From assembly GCA_017620015.1 (NCBI GenBank), contig JAFZRE010000025.1, positions 62,001 through 126,000 of the forward strand: a DNA stretch of 64,000 nt. The letters run 5' to 3'. Shown here piece after piece: positions 19,917 through 29,113 of the stretch; position 1 is the first letter of the stretch; each line of letters starts with the position of its first letter. The DNA is from Bacteroidales bacterium (GTDB taxonomy: Bacteria; Bacteroidota; Bacteroidia; Bacteroidales; ML635J-15). The notes under the pieces are model-generated. The model ran no database searches, had not been told where the DNA came from, and saw only the letters and a program-made list of their open reading frames with translations. A program made the translations under genes and the position numbers.

Positions 19917-21727
19917 TTGAGTACAAGATTCGCAAATATCCGATAATGGGCATAATCCTCGTGGTGCTAATCGCCATCTGGGTGAAGGCTCTGTTCCTGA
20001 TGTTTGACGATTCGCTGAAGCACTCGGCTGAGAACAATTCACGGCGTCGGGTTGTGCAGTATCCTTCGCGAGGAATAATTTATGATCGAGAAGGAAACAT
20101 TCTTGTGTGCAACGAGGCCGCCTACGACCTGATGATTGTGCCTCACCAGACATTCGAGTTCGATACCGTGATGTTGTGCAACGACTTGGGAATAAGCAAG
20201 GAGGATGTCGAGGCTCGGATACTGAAAGCCAAGAAATATTCGATGTACAGGCCGTCTGTTTTTATGAAACAGATTGATTCAAAGGTATATGCGCAAATGC
20301 AGGAACATCTGTACCGTTATCCTGGATTTTATGTGCAGAACAGAACTCTCCGTAAGTACAATGGTGGAATTGCTGCACATGTGCTTGGCGACATCGGCGA
20401 AGTTTCGGAAGCGCAGATAGAAGCCGACCCGTACTACCAAAGTGGCGACTATGTTGGAAAAAGCGGTGTGGAACGCGGTTACGAGAAAATTCTTCGTGGC
20501 GAAAAGGGTGTTTCTTTTTATCTTGTCAATGTGAAGGGAGTTGTACAGGGCAACTATGAGGATGGTAAATATGATACGGTCGCAATCCAAGGGAATGATA
20601 TAACTCTTTCTATATCAAGTGAATTGCAGGCGTATGGCGAAAAGTTGATGGCTAATAAGGTTGGCGCGGTGGTGGCGATTGAGCCTTCGTCGGGAGAGGT
20701 GCTTGCAATGGTCTCGATGCCGACCTACGACCCGCAGTTGATGGTTGGTCGTGTGCGCGGAAAAAATTACGACAGTCTGCTGAAAGCTCCGTACAAACCG
20801 TTGCTAAACAGGGCTGTGTCATCAACTTATCCCCCCGGGTCAACTTTCAAGGTGGCTCAGGCTTTGGTGGCCTTGCAGGAAGGTGTGATTACGCCAAACC
20901 AGTCGTTCCCGTGCGACAAGTCGAAAGTCGGCTGCCACAATCATCCAACGCCTACATCGGTGTCGATGGGAATACAGATGTCGTGTAATCCGTACTTCTA
21001 TTTTGTGTTCCGCCGACTTGTGCAGCGGGGTATTGACAAGAATCTATACAAGGATGCCGCAATCGGACTGGGACTTTGGAAGGAAAAGATTGAAACTCTT
21101 GGTTTTAACCATGCGTTCAATGTTGGAGTGCCTGGCGTGAACAAAGGACAAATCCCTGGTCCCGACTACTATAATAGGCTTTACGGCGAAAACCGCTGGG
21201 CGTTCAGTACGATTTACTCGGTAAGTATCGGTCAGGGCGAGGTGCTAGTGTCGCCATTGCAGATGGCAAACTATGCTTCGATACTTGCAAACCGTGGCTA
21301 CTACATTACACCGCATCTGCTGAAGCAGATAAACGGAGAGGACTACAAAGGTGAGATGGCGGAGAAAGTCGTAACGCCTTTCGACAGAAAGTATTTCGAC
21401 ATTTGCGTAGAAGGTATGGACTGGGTGGTGAACAAGCCGGGTGGTACGGGACATAATGCTTATATTCCGGGAATTACGGTGTGCGGAAAGACAGGGACAG
21501 CACAGAATCCGCACGGAAAGGATAACTCCGTGTTTATGGCTTTTGCTCCAAAGGAAGACCCGAAGATTGCAATTGCAGTGTATGTCGAAAATGCTGGCTT
21601 CGGTGGAACTTGGGCGGCTCCGATTGCTCGTCTGATGATGGAAAAGTACATCAAGGGTGAAATTTCCGACCCGAATTTGGAACAACGAATATTAACAACT
21701 TCAATTTTGCCGAATGCAACAAGGTAG
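19913..21727 (+). CDS. mrdA: penicillin-binding protein 2 (MrdA)
   Basis: The class B transpeptidase of the elongasome, 604 residues. A single membrane anchor (about 10-30) precedes the pedestal domain (RGIIYDREGNILVCNEAAYDL) and the transpeptidase domain. Catalytic motifs are clear: SxxK in PPGSTFK (Ser310, Lys313), SxN in MSCNPY, and KTG at Lys526-Gly528. It works with the glycosyltransferase RodA, whose gene starts inside its 3' end. Confidence 0.97.
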   Translation: MIEYKIRKYPIMGIILVVLIAIWVKALFLMFDDSLKHSAENNSRRRVVQYPSRGIIYDREGNILVCNEAAYDLMIVPHQTFEFDTVMLCNDLGISKEDVEARILKAKKYSMYRPSVFMKQIDSKVYAQMQEHLYRYPGFYVQNRTLRKYNGGIAAHVLGDIGEVSEAQIEADPYYQSGDYVGKSGVERGYEKILRGEKGVSFYLVNVKGVVQGNYEDGKYDTVAIQGNDITLSISSELQAYGEKLMANKVGAVVAIEPSSGEVLAMVSMPTYDPQLMVGRVRGKNYDSLLKAPYKPLLNRAVSSTYPPGSTFKVAQALVALQEGVITPNQSFPCDKSKVGCHNHPTPTSVSMGIQMSCNPYFYFVFRRLVQRGIDKNLYKDAAIGLGLWKEKIETLGFNHAFNVGVPGVNKGQIPGPDYYNRLYGENRWAFSTIYSVSIGQGEVLVSPLQMANYASILANRGYYITPHLLKQINGEDYKGEMAEKVVTPFDRKYFDICVEGMDWVVNKPGGTGHNAYIPGITVCGKTGTAQNPHGKDNSVFMAFAPKEDPKIAIAVYVENAGFGGTWAAPIARLMMEKYIKGEISDPNLEQRILTTSILPNATR

Positions 21728-23147
21728 GAGAAATAGTTTACTGGCAAACATCGACTGGCTTATCGTCATCCTGTACTTGGTGCTTGTGTTTATGGGATGG
21801 ATAAACATCTATTCGGCTGTTTACGACGATACTCACCAGAGCATTCTCGACACAAGTTGCCAGTACGGAAAGCAGTTGATATGGATAGGTGCAGCCGTGT
21901 TGGTTATCATTATAGTGCTGCTGATTGACAGCAAGTTCTATTCTACTTTCGCATACGTCATGTATGGTATAGGCTGTGTGCTGCTGTTGTCGGTGCTGTT
22001 GTTTGGGCGTGAGGTTAACGGTGCTAAGTCGTGGTTTGAGATTGGATCTTTCAGAATGCAACCTGTGGAGTTCGCCAAGATTGCCGTCTGCCTTGCAATG
22101 GCAAGGCTAATGAGTTCGGAAGATTTCTCGTTCAAGGTCGTGAGAAACTATTTTTGGGCGGGACTTATCCTTGGCATTCCGATGATAATGATTCTTTTGC
22201 AGAACGATACTGGTTCGGCATTGGTGTTCTGTACGTTTATCTTCGTGATGTTCAGGGAGGGCCTCAACAACATACTTTTTGTCGCAGCTTTTGCTTTGAT
22301 ATTCCTATTCATATTGGCATTGGTTGTAAATATCTCGCTGTTGATGCTGATAGTGGGATTGTTGTGTGTCATTGGACTTGTCGTCGTGTGTGGAAGGAAC
22401 AAGTTTACGCGCATTGTCTTGTATTCAGCTGTAGTGCTTTCGGCTGTTTCGGTGGTATTGTGCACGATTTCACCAGAGTTGGCGGAGATGAGCATCTACT
22501 TTGCAATGATTGGCTACGCAGCTATGTCGTTGCTGATGCTTGTGATGTTTTTCATCAGCAAGATGAAGCCAATGATTTTTGCAATGATACTGATGGTTGG
22601 AATGGGCGGATTTGTCTATTCGGTTGACTATATTTTCAACAATGTCTTGCAGGAGCATCAGCGGTCGAGGATTATGGACTTGCTTGGCAAGAACGAGGAT
22701 GTGCTTGGAACGGGCTACAATGTCCACCAGTCGAAGATTGCAATAGGTTCTGGCGGATTCATAGGCAAGGGATTTTTGCATGGCACACAGACGAAGTACA
22801 AGTTTGTGCCCGAGCAGAGTACCGATTTCATTTTCTGCACTATTGGCGAGGAGTGGGGACTTGCTGGGATTACTGTAATTCTTGTGCTGTTTGGTGCGTT
22901 GATATTCAGGATAATAAATAAGGCGGAACGACAACGGTCAACATTCTCGCGAATATATGGATACGGTGTGGCATCGATTCTGTTTTTCCACGTGGCCATA
23001 AATATTGGTATGACAATCGGATTGGCTCCTGTTGTTGGAATTCCGCTTCCGTTCTTTAGCTACGGCGGTTCGTCGCTGTGGGCATTTACGATTCTGCTTT
23101 TCATTTTCGTTAGGCTCGATGCCGACAGGTTGCAGGTGTTCAGGTAA
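21714..23147 (+). CDS. rodA: peptidoglycan glycosyltransferase RodA
   Basis: A SEDS-family lipid II polymerase, partner of PBP2. The 477-residue length exceeds the roughly 370 of E. coli RodA. The extra length lies in the middle, where added hydrophobic helices (about residues 195-290) separate the two conserved halves. Family motifs are present: REVNGAKSWFEIG, FAKIAVCLAMAR, QNDTGSALVF, the late loop QSTDFIFCTIGEEWG with its conserved acidic residues, and the final PLPFFSYGGSSLW. The start lies 14 bp inside mrdA. It is the last gene of the elongasome operon. Confidence 0.96.
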   Translation: MQQGRRNSLLANIDWLIVILYLVLVFMGWINIYSAVYDDTHQSILDTSCQYGKQLIWIGAAVLVIIIVLLIDSKFYSTFAYVMYGIGCVLLLSVLLFGREVNGAKSWFEIGSFRMQPVEFAKIAVCLAMARLMSSEDFSFKVVRNYFWAGLILGIPMIMILLQNDTGSALVFCTFIFVMFREGLNNILFVAAFALIFLFILALVVNISLLMLIVGLLCVIGLVVVCGRNKFTRIVLYSAVVLSAVSVVLCTISPELAEMSIYFAMIGYAAMSLLMLVMFFISKMKPMIFAMILMVGMGGFVYSVDYIFNNVLQEHQRSRIMDLLGKNEDVLGTGYNVHQSKIAIGSGGFIGKGFLHGTQTKYKFVPEQSTDFIFCTIGEEWGLAGITVILVLFGALIFRIINKAERQRSTFSRIYGYGVASILFFHVAINIGMTIGLAPVVGIPLPFFSYGGSSLWAFTILLFIFVRLDADRLQVFR

Positions 23148-23302
23148 AAGAAACTTTATTCATAATCATTCTGTTTTCCGGCTTTCGATGAGGCTCTTTT
23201 TTAACAAAAGGGCATAAGTGTTTTGTTATATTATTGGATAATAGGTATTTATGTAAGATTTTTGTCCGTGAATAAATAGGTGTAAAATATGCTTTGAAAC
23301 AT

Positions 23303-23333
23303 TTTGCTAACTGCTGAAGATTTTGTATCTTCG
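23303..23333 (+). promoter_or_regulatory. iorAB promoter
   Basis: TTTG (23303-23306), exactly 19 bp, then TATCTTCG (23326-23333), one base off TAnnTTTG. The box ends 33 bp before the iorA ATG. Confidence 0.65.
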
Positions 23334-23366
23334 TGAACTTAAAATTGTAAAATAAAATATAGAAAT

Positions 23367-24950
23367 ATGCAGAAGTTATTATTGTTAGGAGATGAAGCGA
23401 TAGCTCAGGCATTCATCGATGCTGGTGGAAGCGCAATCAACAGCTATCCTGGCACTCCGTCAACTCAGATTACCGAATATGTAATCAAATCGAAGGAAGC
23501 AAAGGAAAAAGGCGTTATCGCCAACTGGTGTGCAAACGAAAAGACTGCTCTCGAGGCATCTATCGGCGTAGCATATGCTGGCAAGCGTGCAATGACTTGT
23601 ATGAAGCACGTTGGTCTCAATGTTTGTGGTGACCCGTTCATGAACGCAGCAATCATCGGTACCAAGGGCGTTCTCGTAGTTGTTGCCGACGACCCGAGCA
23701 TGTTCTCGTCGCAGGACGAACAGGACAGCCGTTTCTACGGTCACTGGGCAATGATTCCAATGCTCGAACCGTCGAATCAGCAGGAAGCCTACGATATGGT
23801 TTTCTTCGGCTACGAACTTTCCGAAAAACTTGGTACTCCGGTTCTCTACAGAATCCCAACCCGTCTGGCTCACAGCCGTGCTGGTGTTGAACGCCGCAAT
23901 CCGCTGCCACAGAACCCATTGACAGAACCTGCTGATGCAAGTTCGTTCGTTTTGTTGCCGGCAAATGCAAAGCGCTTGTACAGAAATCTTATCGACAAAC
24001 AGCCGTTGTTCACAAAGTCGTCGGAAGAATCGGGATACAACAAGTATTTCGAAGGCGAAAACAAGAAGCTCGGTATCATCACCAGCGGTATCGCTTACAA
24101 CTACTTGATGGAAAACTTCAAGGACGGCAAATGCCCGTATCCAGTTGTTAAGATTACCCAGTATCCGTTGCCATACAATATGCTCAGCAAGTTGTACGAC
24201 GAGTGCGACGAACTCCTTGTTCTCGAAGACGGTCAGCCGTTCATCGAGGAACACATCAAGGGATTCCTTGGCAAGGGCAAGAAGGTTATGGGTCGCTTGG
24301 ACGAAACCATCCGTCGCGACGGCGAAATGAATGCCGAAAAGATAGCAGCCGCTCTGAAACTCGCTCCTGCAAAGGGTATGCCAGTTCCCGAAGTCGTAAC
24401 CAACCGTCCGCCAGCATTGTGCCAGGGTTGTCCTCACGTTGACAGCTACACTGCATTGAACGATGTTATGGCTAAGTATCACGGTAAGGTATTCGGCGAC
24501 ATTGGTTGCTACACCTTGGGCTTCAATATGAAGGCTATCGACACTACCGTATGTATGGGTGCATCAATCACAATGGCTAAGGGTGCTGCTGAGGCTGGTA
24601 TCTTCCCGTCGGTTGCAGTTATCGGCGACGGTACTTTCGGTCATAGCGGTATGACTGGTCTCTTGGACTGCGTAAACGAAAAGGCAAATGTTGTCATCAT
24701 GATTCTCGACAACGACATCACCGCAATGACAGGTGGTCAGCCTTCATCGGCACACTGCAAGATTGCACAGATATGTATAGGTCTCGGCGTTGAACCGGAA
24801 CATATCCGCGAAATTGTTCCGCTGCCAAAGAACCACGACGAATTTGTAAAGATTCTCGAAGAGGAAATCAATTACAATGGCGTTTCGGTAATCATTCCAC
24901 GCAGAACTTGTATTGTTGAACTCAAGAAGCACATAGGCGAAAAGAAATAA
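23367..24950 (+). CDS. iorA: indolepyruvate ferredoxin oxidoreductase subunit alpha
   Basis: The thiamine-diphosphate-binding subunit of a 2-oxoacid:ferredoxin oxidoreductase that converts aryl pyruvates (from aromatic amino acids) to aryl-acetyl-CoA in anaerobes. The N-terminal pyrimidine-binding domain (GSAINSYPGTPSTQITEYV) and the C-terminal pyrophosphate domain (GDGTFGHSGMTGLLDCV then LDNDITAMTGGQ) are intact, with the CQGCPH motif between them. At 527 residues it ends at the TPP domain and lacks the C-terminal two-cluster ferredoxin-like domain found in longer IorA proteins. iorB follows after 25 bp. Confidence 0.93.
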   Translation: MQKLLLLGDEAIAQAFIDAGGSAINSYPGTPSTQITEYVIKSKEAKEKGVIANWCANEKTALEASIGVAYAGKRAMTCMKHVGLNVCGDPFMNAAIIGTKGVLVVVADDPSMFSSQDEQDSRFYGHWAMIPMLEPSNQQEAYDMVFFGYELSEKLGTPVLYRIPTRLAHSRAGVERRNPLPQNPLTEPADASSFVLLPANAKRLYRNLIDKQPLFTKSSEESGYNKYFEGENKKLGIITSGIAYNYLMENFKDGKCPYPVVKITQYPLPYNMLSKLYDECDELLVLEDGQPFIEEHIKGFLGKGKKVMGRLDETIRRDGEMNAEKIAAALKLAPAKGMPVPEVVTNRPPALCQGCPHVDSYTALNDVMAKYHGKVFGDIGCYTLGFNMKAIDTTVCMGASITMAKGAAEAGIFPSVAVIGDGTFGHSGMTGLLDCVNEKANVVIMILDNDITAMTGGQPSSAHCKIAQICIGLGVEPEHIREIVPLPKNHDEFVKILEEEINYNGVSVIIPRRTCIVELKKHIGEKK

Positions 24951-24975
24951 CCTTTTAATAATAGGAGAAATTATC

Positions 24976-25545
24976 ATGAAGAAAGATATAATATTGTGCG
25001 GTGTAGGTGGTGACGGTATCGTATCGGTAGCCAAAATCATCTCTGATGCAGCACTCAACAGAAATTTGTACTTGAAGCAGTCTGAAATCCATGGAATGTC
25101 GCAGCGTGGTGGTTCGGTTTTCTCGCACCTTCGCATTTCCGACAAGCCGATTTATGCAGATGTTATTCCCGAAGGTCAGGCCGACATCATTCTTTCGAGC
25201 GAACCTATGGAAGCTTTGCGCTACTTGCCGTTCCTCGCTGCCGACGGTTGCATTATCACCAACTCTGAACCTTTCGTAAATATCAAGAATTATCCTGATA
25301 TGGAAAAGGTTATGTCAGAATTGAACAAGGTTAAGAATACCGTTGCTTTCAATGCCAACGACATGGCAAAGAAGGTAAATGCTCGTTCGAACATGGTTCT
25401 GCTTGGTGCAACAGTTCCGTTCCTCGGAATCGACTTGGCAGAACTTGAAGCTTCAATCCAGCGCATCTTCGGACGCAAGGGTGAGGCTGTTGTAAATTCG
25501 AACCTCGCTGCAATACGCGCAGGATACGAGTTTGCAAAGAAATAA
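24976..25545 (+). CDS. iorB: indolepyruvate ferredoxin oxidoreductase subunit beta
   Basis: The gamma-domain subunit of the same oxidoreductase, 189 residues, normal length. The opening ILCGVGGDGIVSVAKIISDAAL is the Gly-rich motif of the family, followed by SEIHGMSQRGGSVFSHLRI, another conserved block. It is co-transcribed with iorA (25-bp gap with a GGAGA-type ribosome site) and ends in a strong terminator. Confidence 0.93.
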   Translation: MKKDIILCGVGGDGIVSVAKIISDAALNRNLYLKQSEIHGMSQRGGSVFSHLRISDKPIYADVIPEGQADIILSSEPMEALRYLPFLAADGCIITNSEPFVNIKNYPDMEKVMSELNKVKNTVAFNANDMAKKVNARSNMVLLGATVPFLGIDLAELEASIQRIFGRKGEAVVNSNLAAIRAGYEFAKK

Positions 25546-25574
25546 ATAGAAACAATTTCTAATAATTATCATTG

Positions 25575-25604
25575 GCGGGAGAGCAAGCTCTTCCGCTTTT
25601 TTTT
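25575..25604 (+). terminator. rho-independent terminator of iorAB
   Basis: Ten-base arms GCGGGAGAGC and GCTCTTCCGC around a two-base AA centre, pairing with one or two mismatches, followed by eight T. The T-run also supplies bases of the next promoter's -33 element. Confidence 0.85.
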
Positions 25605-25633
25605 GCCATATCCATATCTTTACCTTATCTTTG
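25602..25633 (+). promoter_or_regulatory. promoter of the GH25-like lipoprotein gene
   Basis: TTTG (25602-25605), 20 bp, then TATCTTTG (25626-25633), a full match to the Bacteroidetes consensus, 16 bp before the ATG at 25650. The -33 element overlaps the T-tract of the preceding terminator. Confidence 0.7.
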
Positions 25634-25649
25634 CACAAAAATTATTGTG

Positions 25650-26384
25650 ATGAAGAACGTATTGGTATTTATGGCAGTTTGCCTTGTCGTTTTCGGTGTT
25701 TCGTGCGGAGGCTCTAAGGAAGGAAAATCTACAGAGACTAAGTCATATGCTGAAATTAGGGAAGAAGAGCCTAACTATATGGGCGACTCGACGATTTATG
25801 ATGGTATTGTTCTGTCGCACGAAAACAATGTAAAGGATTGGGACAAGGTTGCGCAGGATTCGTTGGTACAGTTTGTATATCTGAAGGCTACCGATGGCGC
25901 TTCGGTGCAGGACTCGAAGTACAAGAAGTCGCTCAAGGCTGCACGCAAGGCTGGATTGAAGGTCGGTTCGGCACATTATTTCCGTATGACATCAACGCCC
26001 GAAGACCAGTTCAAGAATTTCAAGAAGACCGTAAAGGTTGACGATCAGGACCTTGTGCCAGCTGTTTATGCTGAATGCGAATTCAAGCGTTCATCGAAGG
26101 AGGAATTTTCGGCAGCATTGAAGTCGTTTCTTGACAAAGTTGAAAATTATTGCGGTGTAAGGCCTATAATTTGCTGTTCCGTAGGTGTTTACCATAAACG
26201 ATTGAAAAAAGATTTTTCGGATTATATGTTCTGGATGTCGAATCCGACAATTCCAAGCACCGCAAAATATATTCTTTGGCAAACTGATTCGTATGTTGGT
26301 CACATCGATGGTATTGATGGCGGTGTTGACATAAGTACGTTCAACGACAGTTGTGGAATTGAAAATTTGCTGATAAAAAAATAG
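25650..26384 (+). CDS. GH25 (lysozyme-like) lipoprotein with altered active site
   Basis: A 244-residue lipoprotein (lipobox FGVSC, Cys19) built on the glycoside hydrolase 25 TIM barrel, the fold of Chalaropsis-type lysozymes. Visible family segments are FVYLKATDGASVQDSKY, AARKAGLKVGSAHYFR and, near the C-terminus, YILWQTDS and GVDISTFN. The catalytic positions are unusual: the first strand reads GIVLSH where active members have G-I-D-x-S, and the DxE pair on the fourth strand appears as ECE in YAECEF. It may be a low-activity or binding-only relative. The ATG at 25650 fits the lipoprotein signal and lies after the promoter. Confidence 0.8.
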   Translation: MKNVLVFMAVCLVVFGVSCGGSKEGKSTETKSYAEIREEEPNYMGDSTIYDGIVLSHENNVKDWDKVAQDSLVQFVYLKATDGASVQDSKYKKSLKAARKAGLKVGSAHYFRMTSTPEDQFKNFKKTVKVDDQDLVPAVYAECEFKRSSKEEFSAALKSFLDKVENYCGVRPIICCSVGVYHKRLKKDFSDYMFWMSNPTIPSTAKYILWQTDSYVGHIDGIDGGVDISTFNDSCGIENLLIKK

Positions 26385-26391
26385 CCGCACA

Positions 26392-26444
26392 CTGAGCCTG
26401 TCGAAGTGAAGGTCTCCGTAATTTCTTGGCTTCGACAAGCTCAG
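26392..26444. repeat. REP-like palindrome
   Basis: CTGAGCCTGTCGAAG (26392-26406) and its near-perfect inverse CTTCGACAAGCTCAG (26430-26444, one mismatch) are separated by 23 bp. One arm of the same unit occurs inside the element at 5524-5730. Confidence 0.7.
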
Positions 26445-26455
26445 CCGGCGAAAAA

Positions 26456-26487
26456 CAATCGTCAATCTAAAATCTAAAATCGTAAAT
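26456..26487. repeat. AATCTAAA/AATCGTAAAT repeat against a start codon
   Basis: Degenerate units of AATCGTCAAT, AATCTAAA and AATCGTAAAT run right up to the ATG of the BatA-type gene, leaving no clear Shine-Dalgarno sequence. Confidence 0.55.
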
Positions 26488-28525
26488 GGCATTTCTTAAT
26501 CCATCTTTCCTCTGGGCTTTGTTTGCGATGGCTATTCCGGTGATAATTCACCTGATAAACTTCCGCAAGCCTAAGGTCGTATATTTCAGCAACACTGCAT
26601 TCATCGAGGATGTAAAAAAGGAAACGCGCACAAAGACCAGACTGAAGCAGATCCTCATCCTTATTGCCCGAATGCTGACGATTGCAATGCTGGTGTTCGT
26701 GTTCGCAGGACCATTCATTCCCAACAACGAAAAGGCAAACGATGAGCCTTCCGACCTGTCGATAATTTACATCGACAACTCGTTCAGTATGGATGCCGAT
26801 GCCGCGAAGGGCAAAGTGTTCGATCAAGCCAAGCAGATTGCAAAGGACTTGGTGTATGCAAGCGACCCGTCAATGAACTACATATTCATTTCCAACGACT
26901 TTTATTCCGATTTCCGAGCAACACTCAACCGCGATCAGGTCATAACTAGCATCGACGACTGCTCAATTAGTGCCAACTCGATGAAAATAAACGACTTGAT
27001 TGTAAAAACAAACGCTTTGGCTAAGAATGGCAAGAATGCTTCACTCTACATAATTTCCGATATGCAGAAATATATGTTCGAGGATGTTGAGGCTGAGTTG
27101 TCTGAAAATGTAAATGCGGTGCTGATGTCGCTTAATCCAGTGAAAATAAACAACCTGTATGTTGATACCTGCTGGTTCGACAGTCCAGTGCATCGTGTTG
27201 GACAGAACGAGCATCTCACGGTTCGCATTGCAAACAAGTCGAGCGAAGGCTTCTACGACATTCCAATGCAGCTTTATCTGAACGATTCGCTCAAGGCAAT
27301 GACAAATTTCAATGTCGAGGCAGGGGAATCGGTGGAAGTGAACGTTGATTATCAGAACACAAGCGCGGGAAATGTTGCGGCAAGGCTTGAAATTTCCGAT
27401 TATCCTATTGTTTACGACAATGTTTTGTATTTCTGCTATGCCATATCCGACAAAACTAAGGTTTTGGTAATCAATGCGAAGGACGAAAGCCGTTATCTGA
27501 CGGCCTTGTTTGGCAACGATGAAGAAACTTTCATGTTCGAGCAAGTGCGCCAGGGGCACGAATCGGATATGAACATAAACGACTTCGACCTTGTTGTGCT
27601 AAATTCGGTGTCGGAAATATCGTCGGGATTGGCAGAAAGGCTCAAGACTTTCGTCAACAATGGCGGTTCGGTATGCCTTATTCCTGCTTCGTTGGTGAAT
27701 TATGCTTCGCTCAACAGTTTCCTTGAATTGTTTGCCATTGGAAAGTTTGAAGGTTTGACGCAGCACGATACAAAGCTTTATGGAATCGACTATAAGAACA
27801 ATTTGTATCGCAACGTCTTCTCGAAAGAGGAAAAGCAGGGTAGCCTTCCGAACATGGAGCTTACGCACAAGTTGAATATGTTTTCGCGTGCGTCGTTCTC
27901 GTCGGTGCTGACGCTTGAAAATTCATCTCCGGTGCTTGTCGCTGGTGACTATGGCAACGGAAAACTTTATGTCTTCGCTTCGCCGATTGACAACGTGAAT
28001 GCCGATTTTGCAAAGAGCGTTGTCTTCTCGCCGGCAATGTACAATATGGCGATGAACAGTCAGCTGGCAAATTCGCTTTACGCGACAATAAACGCAGAGA
28101 CCATTGCTCAGGCAAGGGTCGATAGCTACGAAATTGGCAATACCTATAATATATATGTAGCGAAAGACGAGTCGTATCTTGTTGATGTGAGGTACAATTC
28201 TGGATTGCTGAATGTCTTTATGCCAGCCAACCTAAAGTCTGCAGGCGTGTATGGCCTTTGTGAAAACAATGATACTATCGCGTTGCTTGCCCTCAACTAC
28301 AACCGCAACGAGTCGATGCAGGACTACTTGTCGGAGGAGGAACTCGAGACTATGAATACGCAGAAATTTTCGGGACGTGCATCCATCTTCAGGTTCGACG
28401 ATGTTGAGCAAACTTTTTCGGATTTCAAGGAAATTTCTGAAGGAAAACCACTGTGGAAATTCTTCGTATTGCTGGCATTGTTATTCATTTTGTGCGAAGT
28501 GCTGATAATAAAATTTATGAAATAG
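26486..28525 (+). CDS. BatA-domain membrane protein (N-terminal double-transmembrane family)
   Basis: A 679-residue inner-membrane protein. It starts with the BatA/TIGR02226-type hairpin: helix one in FLNPSFLWALFAMAIPVIIHLINF, a short basic loop with KPKVVYFSNTAFI, and helix two near residues 55-75. A large extracytoplasmic region follows: a von Willebrand A-like start (LSIIYIDNSFSMDADAAKG, with a DxSxS-like metal motif), then glutamine-amidotransferase-like segments (LIPASLV). A last helix (about 655-677) anchors the C-terminus. The family is typical of Bacteroidota and its job is not established. No promoter was seen, and a repeat occupies the sequence just upstream. Confidence 0.85.
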   Translation: MAFLNPSFLWALFAMAIPVIIHLINFRKPKVVYFSNTAFIEDVKKETRTKTRLKQILILIARMLTIAMLVFVFAGPFIPNNEKANDEPSDLSIIYIDNSFSMDADAAKGKVFDQAKQIAKDLVYASDPSMNYIFISNDFYSDFRATLNRDQVITSIDDCSISANSMKINDLIVKTNALAKNGKNASLYIISDMQKYMFEDVEAELSENVNAVLMSLNPVKINNLYVDTCWFDSPVHRVGQNEHLTVRIANKSSEGFYDIPMQLYLNDSLKAMTNFNVEAGESVEVNVDYQNTSAGNVAARLEISDYPIVYDNVLYFCYAISDKTKVLVINAKDESRYLTALFGNDEETFMFEQVRQGHESDMNINDFDLVVLNSVSEISSGLAERLKTFVNNGGSVCLIPASLVNYASLNSFLELFAIGKFEGLTQHDTKLYGIDYKNNLYRNVFSKEEKQGSLPNMELTHKLNMFSRASFSSVLTLENSSPVLVAGDYGNGKLYVFASPIDNVNADFAKSVVFSPAMYNMAMNSQLANSLYATINAETIAQARVDSYEIGNTYNIYVAKDESYLVDVRYNSGLLNVFMPANLKSAGVYGLCENNDTIALLALNYNRNESMQDYLSEEELETMNTQKFSGRASIFRFDDVEQTFSDFKEISEGKPLWKFFVLLALLFILCEVLIIKFMK

Positions 28526-28630
28526 TCGGATTATATTATTGATAATTAATAATTTATGCTTGGTGTGATATTGTAAGTAACATTTTTCAAAAAAGCGGAC
28601 AAAAAATTGCCGTATGTGAAAAAAATGTAC

Positions 28631-28638
28631 TAATATTG
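28631..28638 (+). promoter_or_regulatory. rplS promoter -7 box
   Basis: TAATATTG followed by C, one base off TAnnTTTG, with a TTG at 28607-28609 upstream. It lies 38 bp before the ATG. Confidence 0.5.
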
Positions 28639-28676
28639 CAGTCCAAAATTTTAAGGAATAATAAAAAGTTTTCGTG

Positions 28677-29024
28677 ATGAATTTAATGAATATTGTTGAA
28701 CAGAATTTGGAACAGGTAAGAGAGTTCCCAAAGTTCAAGGCAGGTGATACTATTACTGTAAGTTATAAGATTAAGGAAGGTAATAAGGAAAGAATTCAGC
28801 AGTTCAGAGGCGTAGTGATACAGCTTAATGGAACTGGACGTACAGCAACTTTCACAGTACGTAAGATGTCGGGTACTTTCGGTGTAGAAAGAGTATTTCC
28901 GTTTGCATCTCCATTTATTGACTCGATTGATGTTAATAAGTATGGTAGGGTTCGCAGAGCAAAGATTTACTATCTGCGTGAACTTACCGGTAAGAAGGCT
29001 AGAATCAAAGAAAAGAGATTCTAA
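28677..29024 (+). CDS. rplS: 50S ribosomal protein L19
   Basis: Ribosomal protein L19 at the 30S-50S interface. The 115-residue protein has the family signature from [13 protein letters not shown] through [38 protein letters not shown] and the C-terminal [13 protein letters not shown]. The ATG at 28677 is preferred over a GTG one codon upstream and an ATG three codons downstream. It is monocistronic here, unlike the rpsP-rimM-trmD-rplS operon of many bacteria. Confidence 0.97.
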   Translation: MNLMNIVEQNLEQVREFPKFKAGDTITVSYKIKEGNKERIQQFRGVVIQLNGTGRTATFTVRKMSGTFGVERVFPFASPFIDSIDVNKYGRVRRAKIYYLRELTGKKARIKEKRF

Positions 29025-29049
29025 TCCTTGTTGCGTGATAAAGATACAT

Positions 29050-29083
29050 AGCTCCGAGATGAATGTCTTTGGGGCTTTTTTCG
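29050..29083 (+). terminator. probable rplS terminator
   Basis: AGCTCC and GGGGCT arms (one G-U pair) followed by six T, 26 bp after the rplS stop. The stem is short, so confidence is moderate. Confidence 0.45.
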
Positions 29084-29113
29084 TTGATTATAACATAGTT
29101 AAATTTTATAAAG

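Noticed and set aside
23460..24482. A 340-codon open frame on the minus strand
   Set aside because: It is antisense to iorA, whose protein is clearly conserved; the frame encodes no recognisable protein and results from the codon bias of the true gene.
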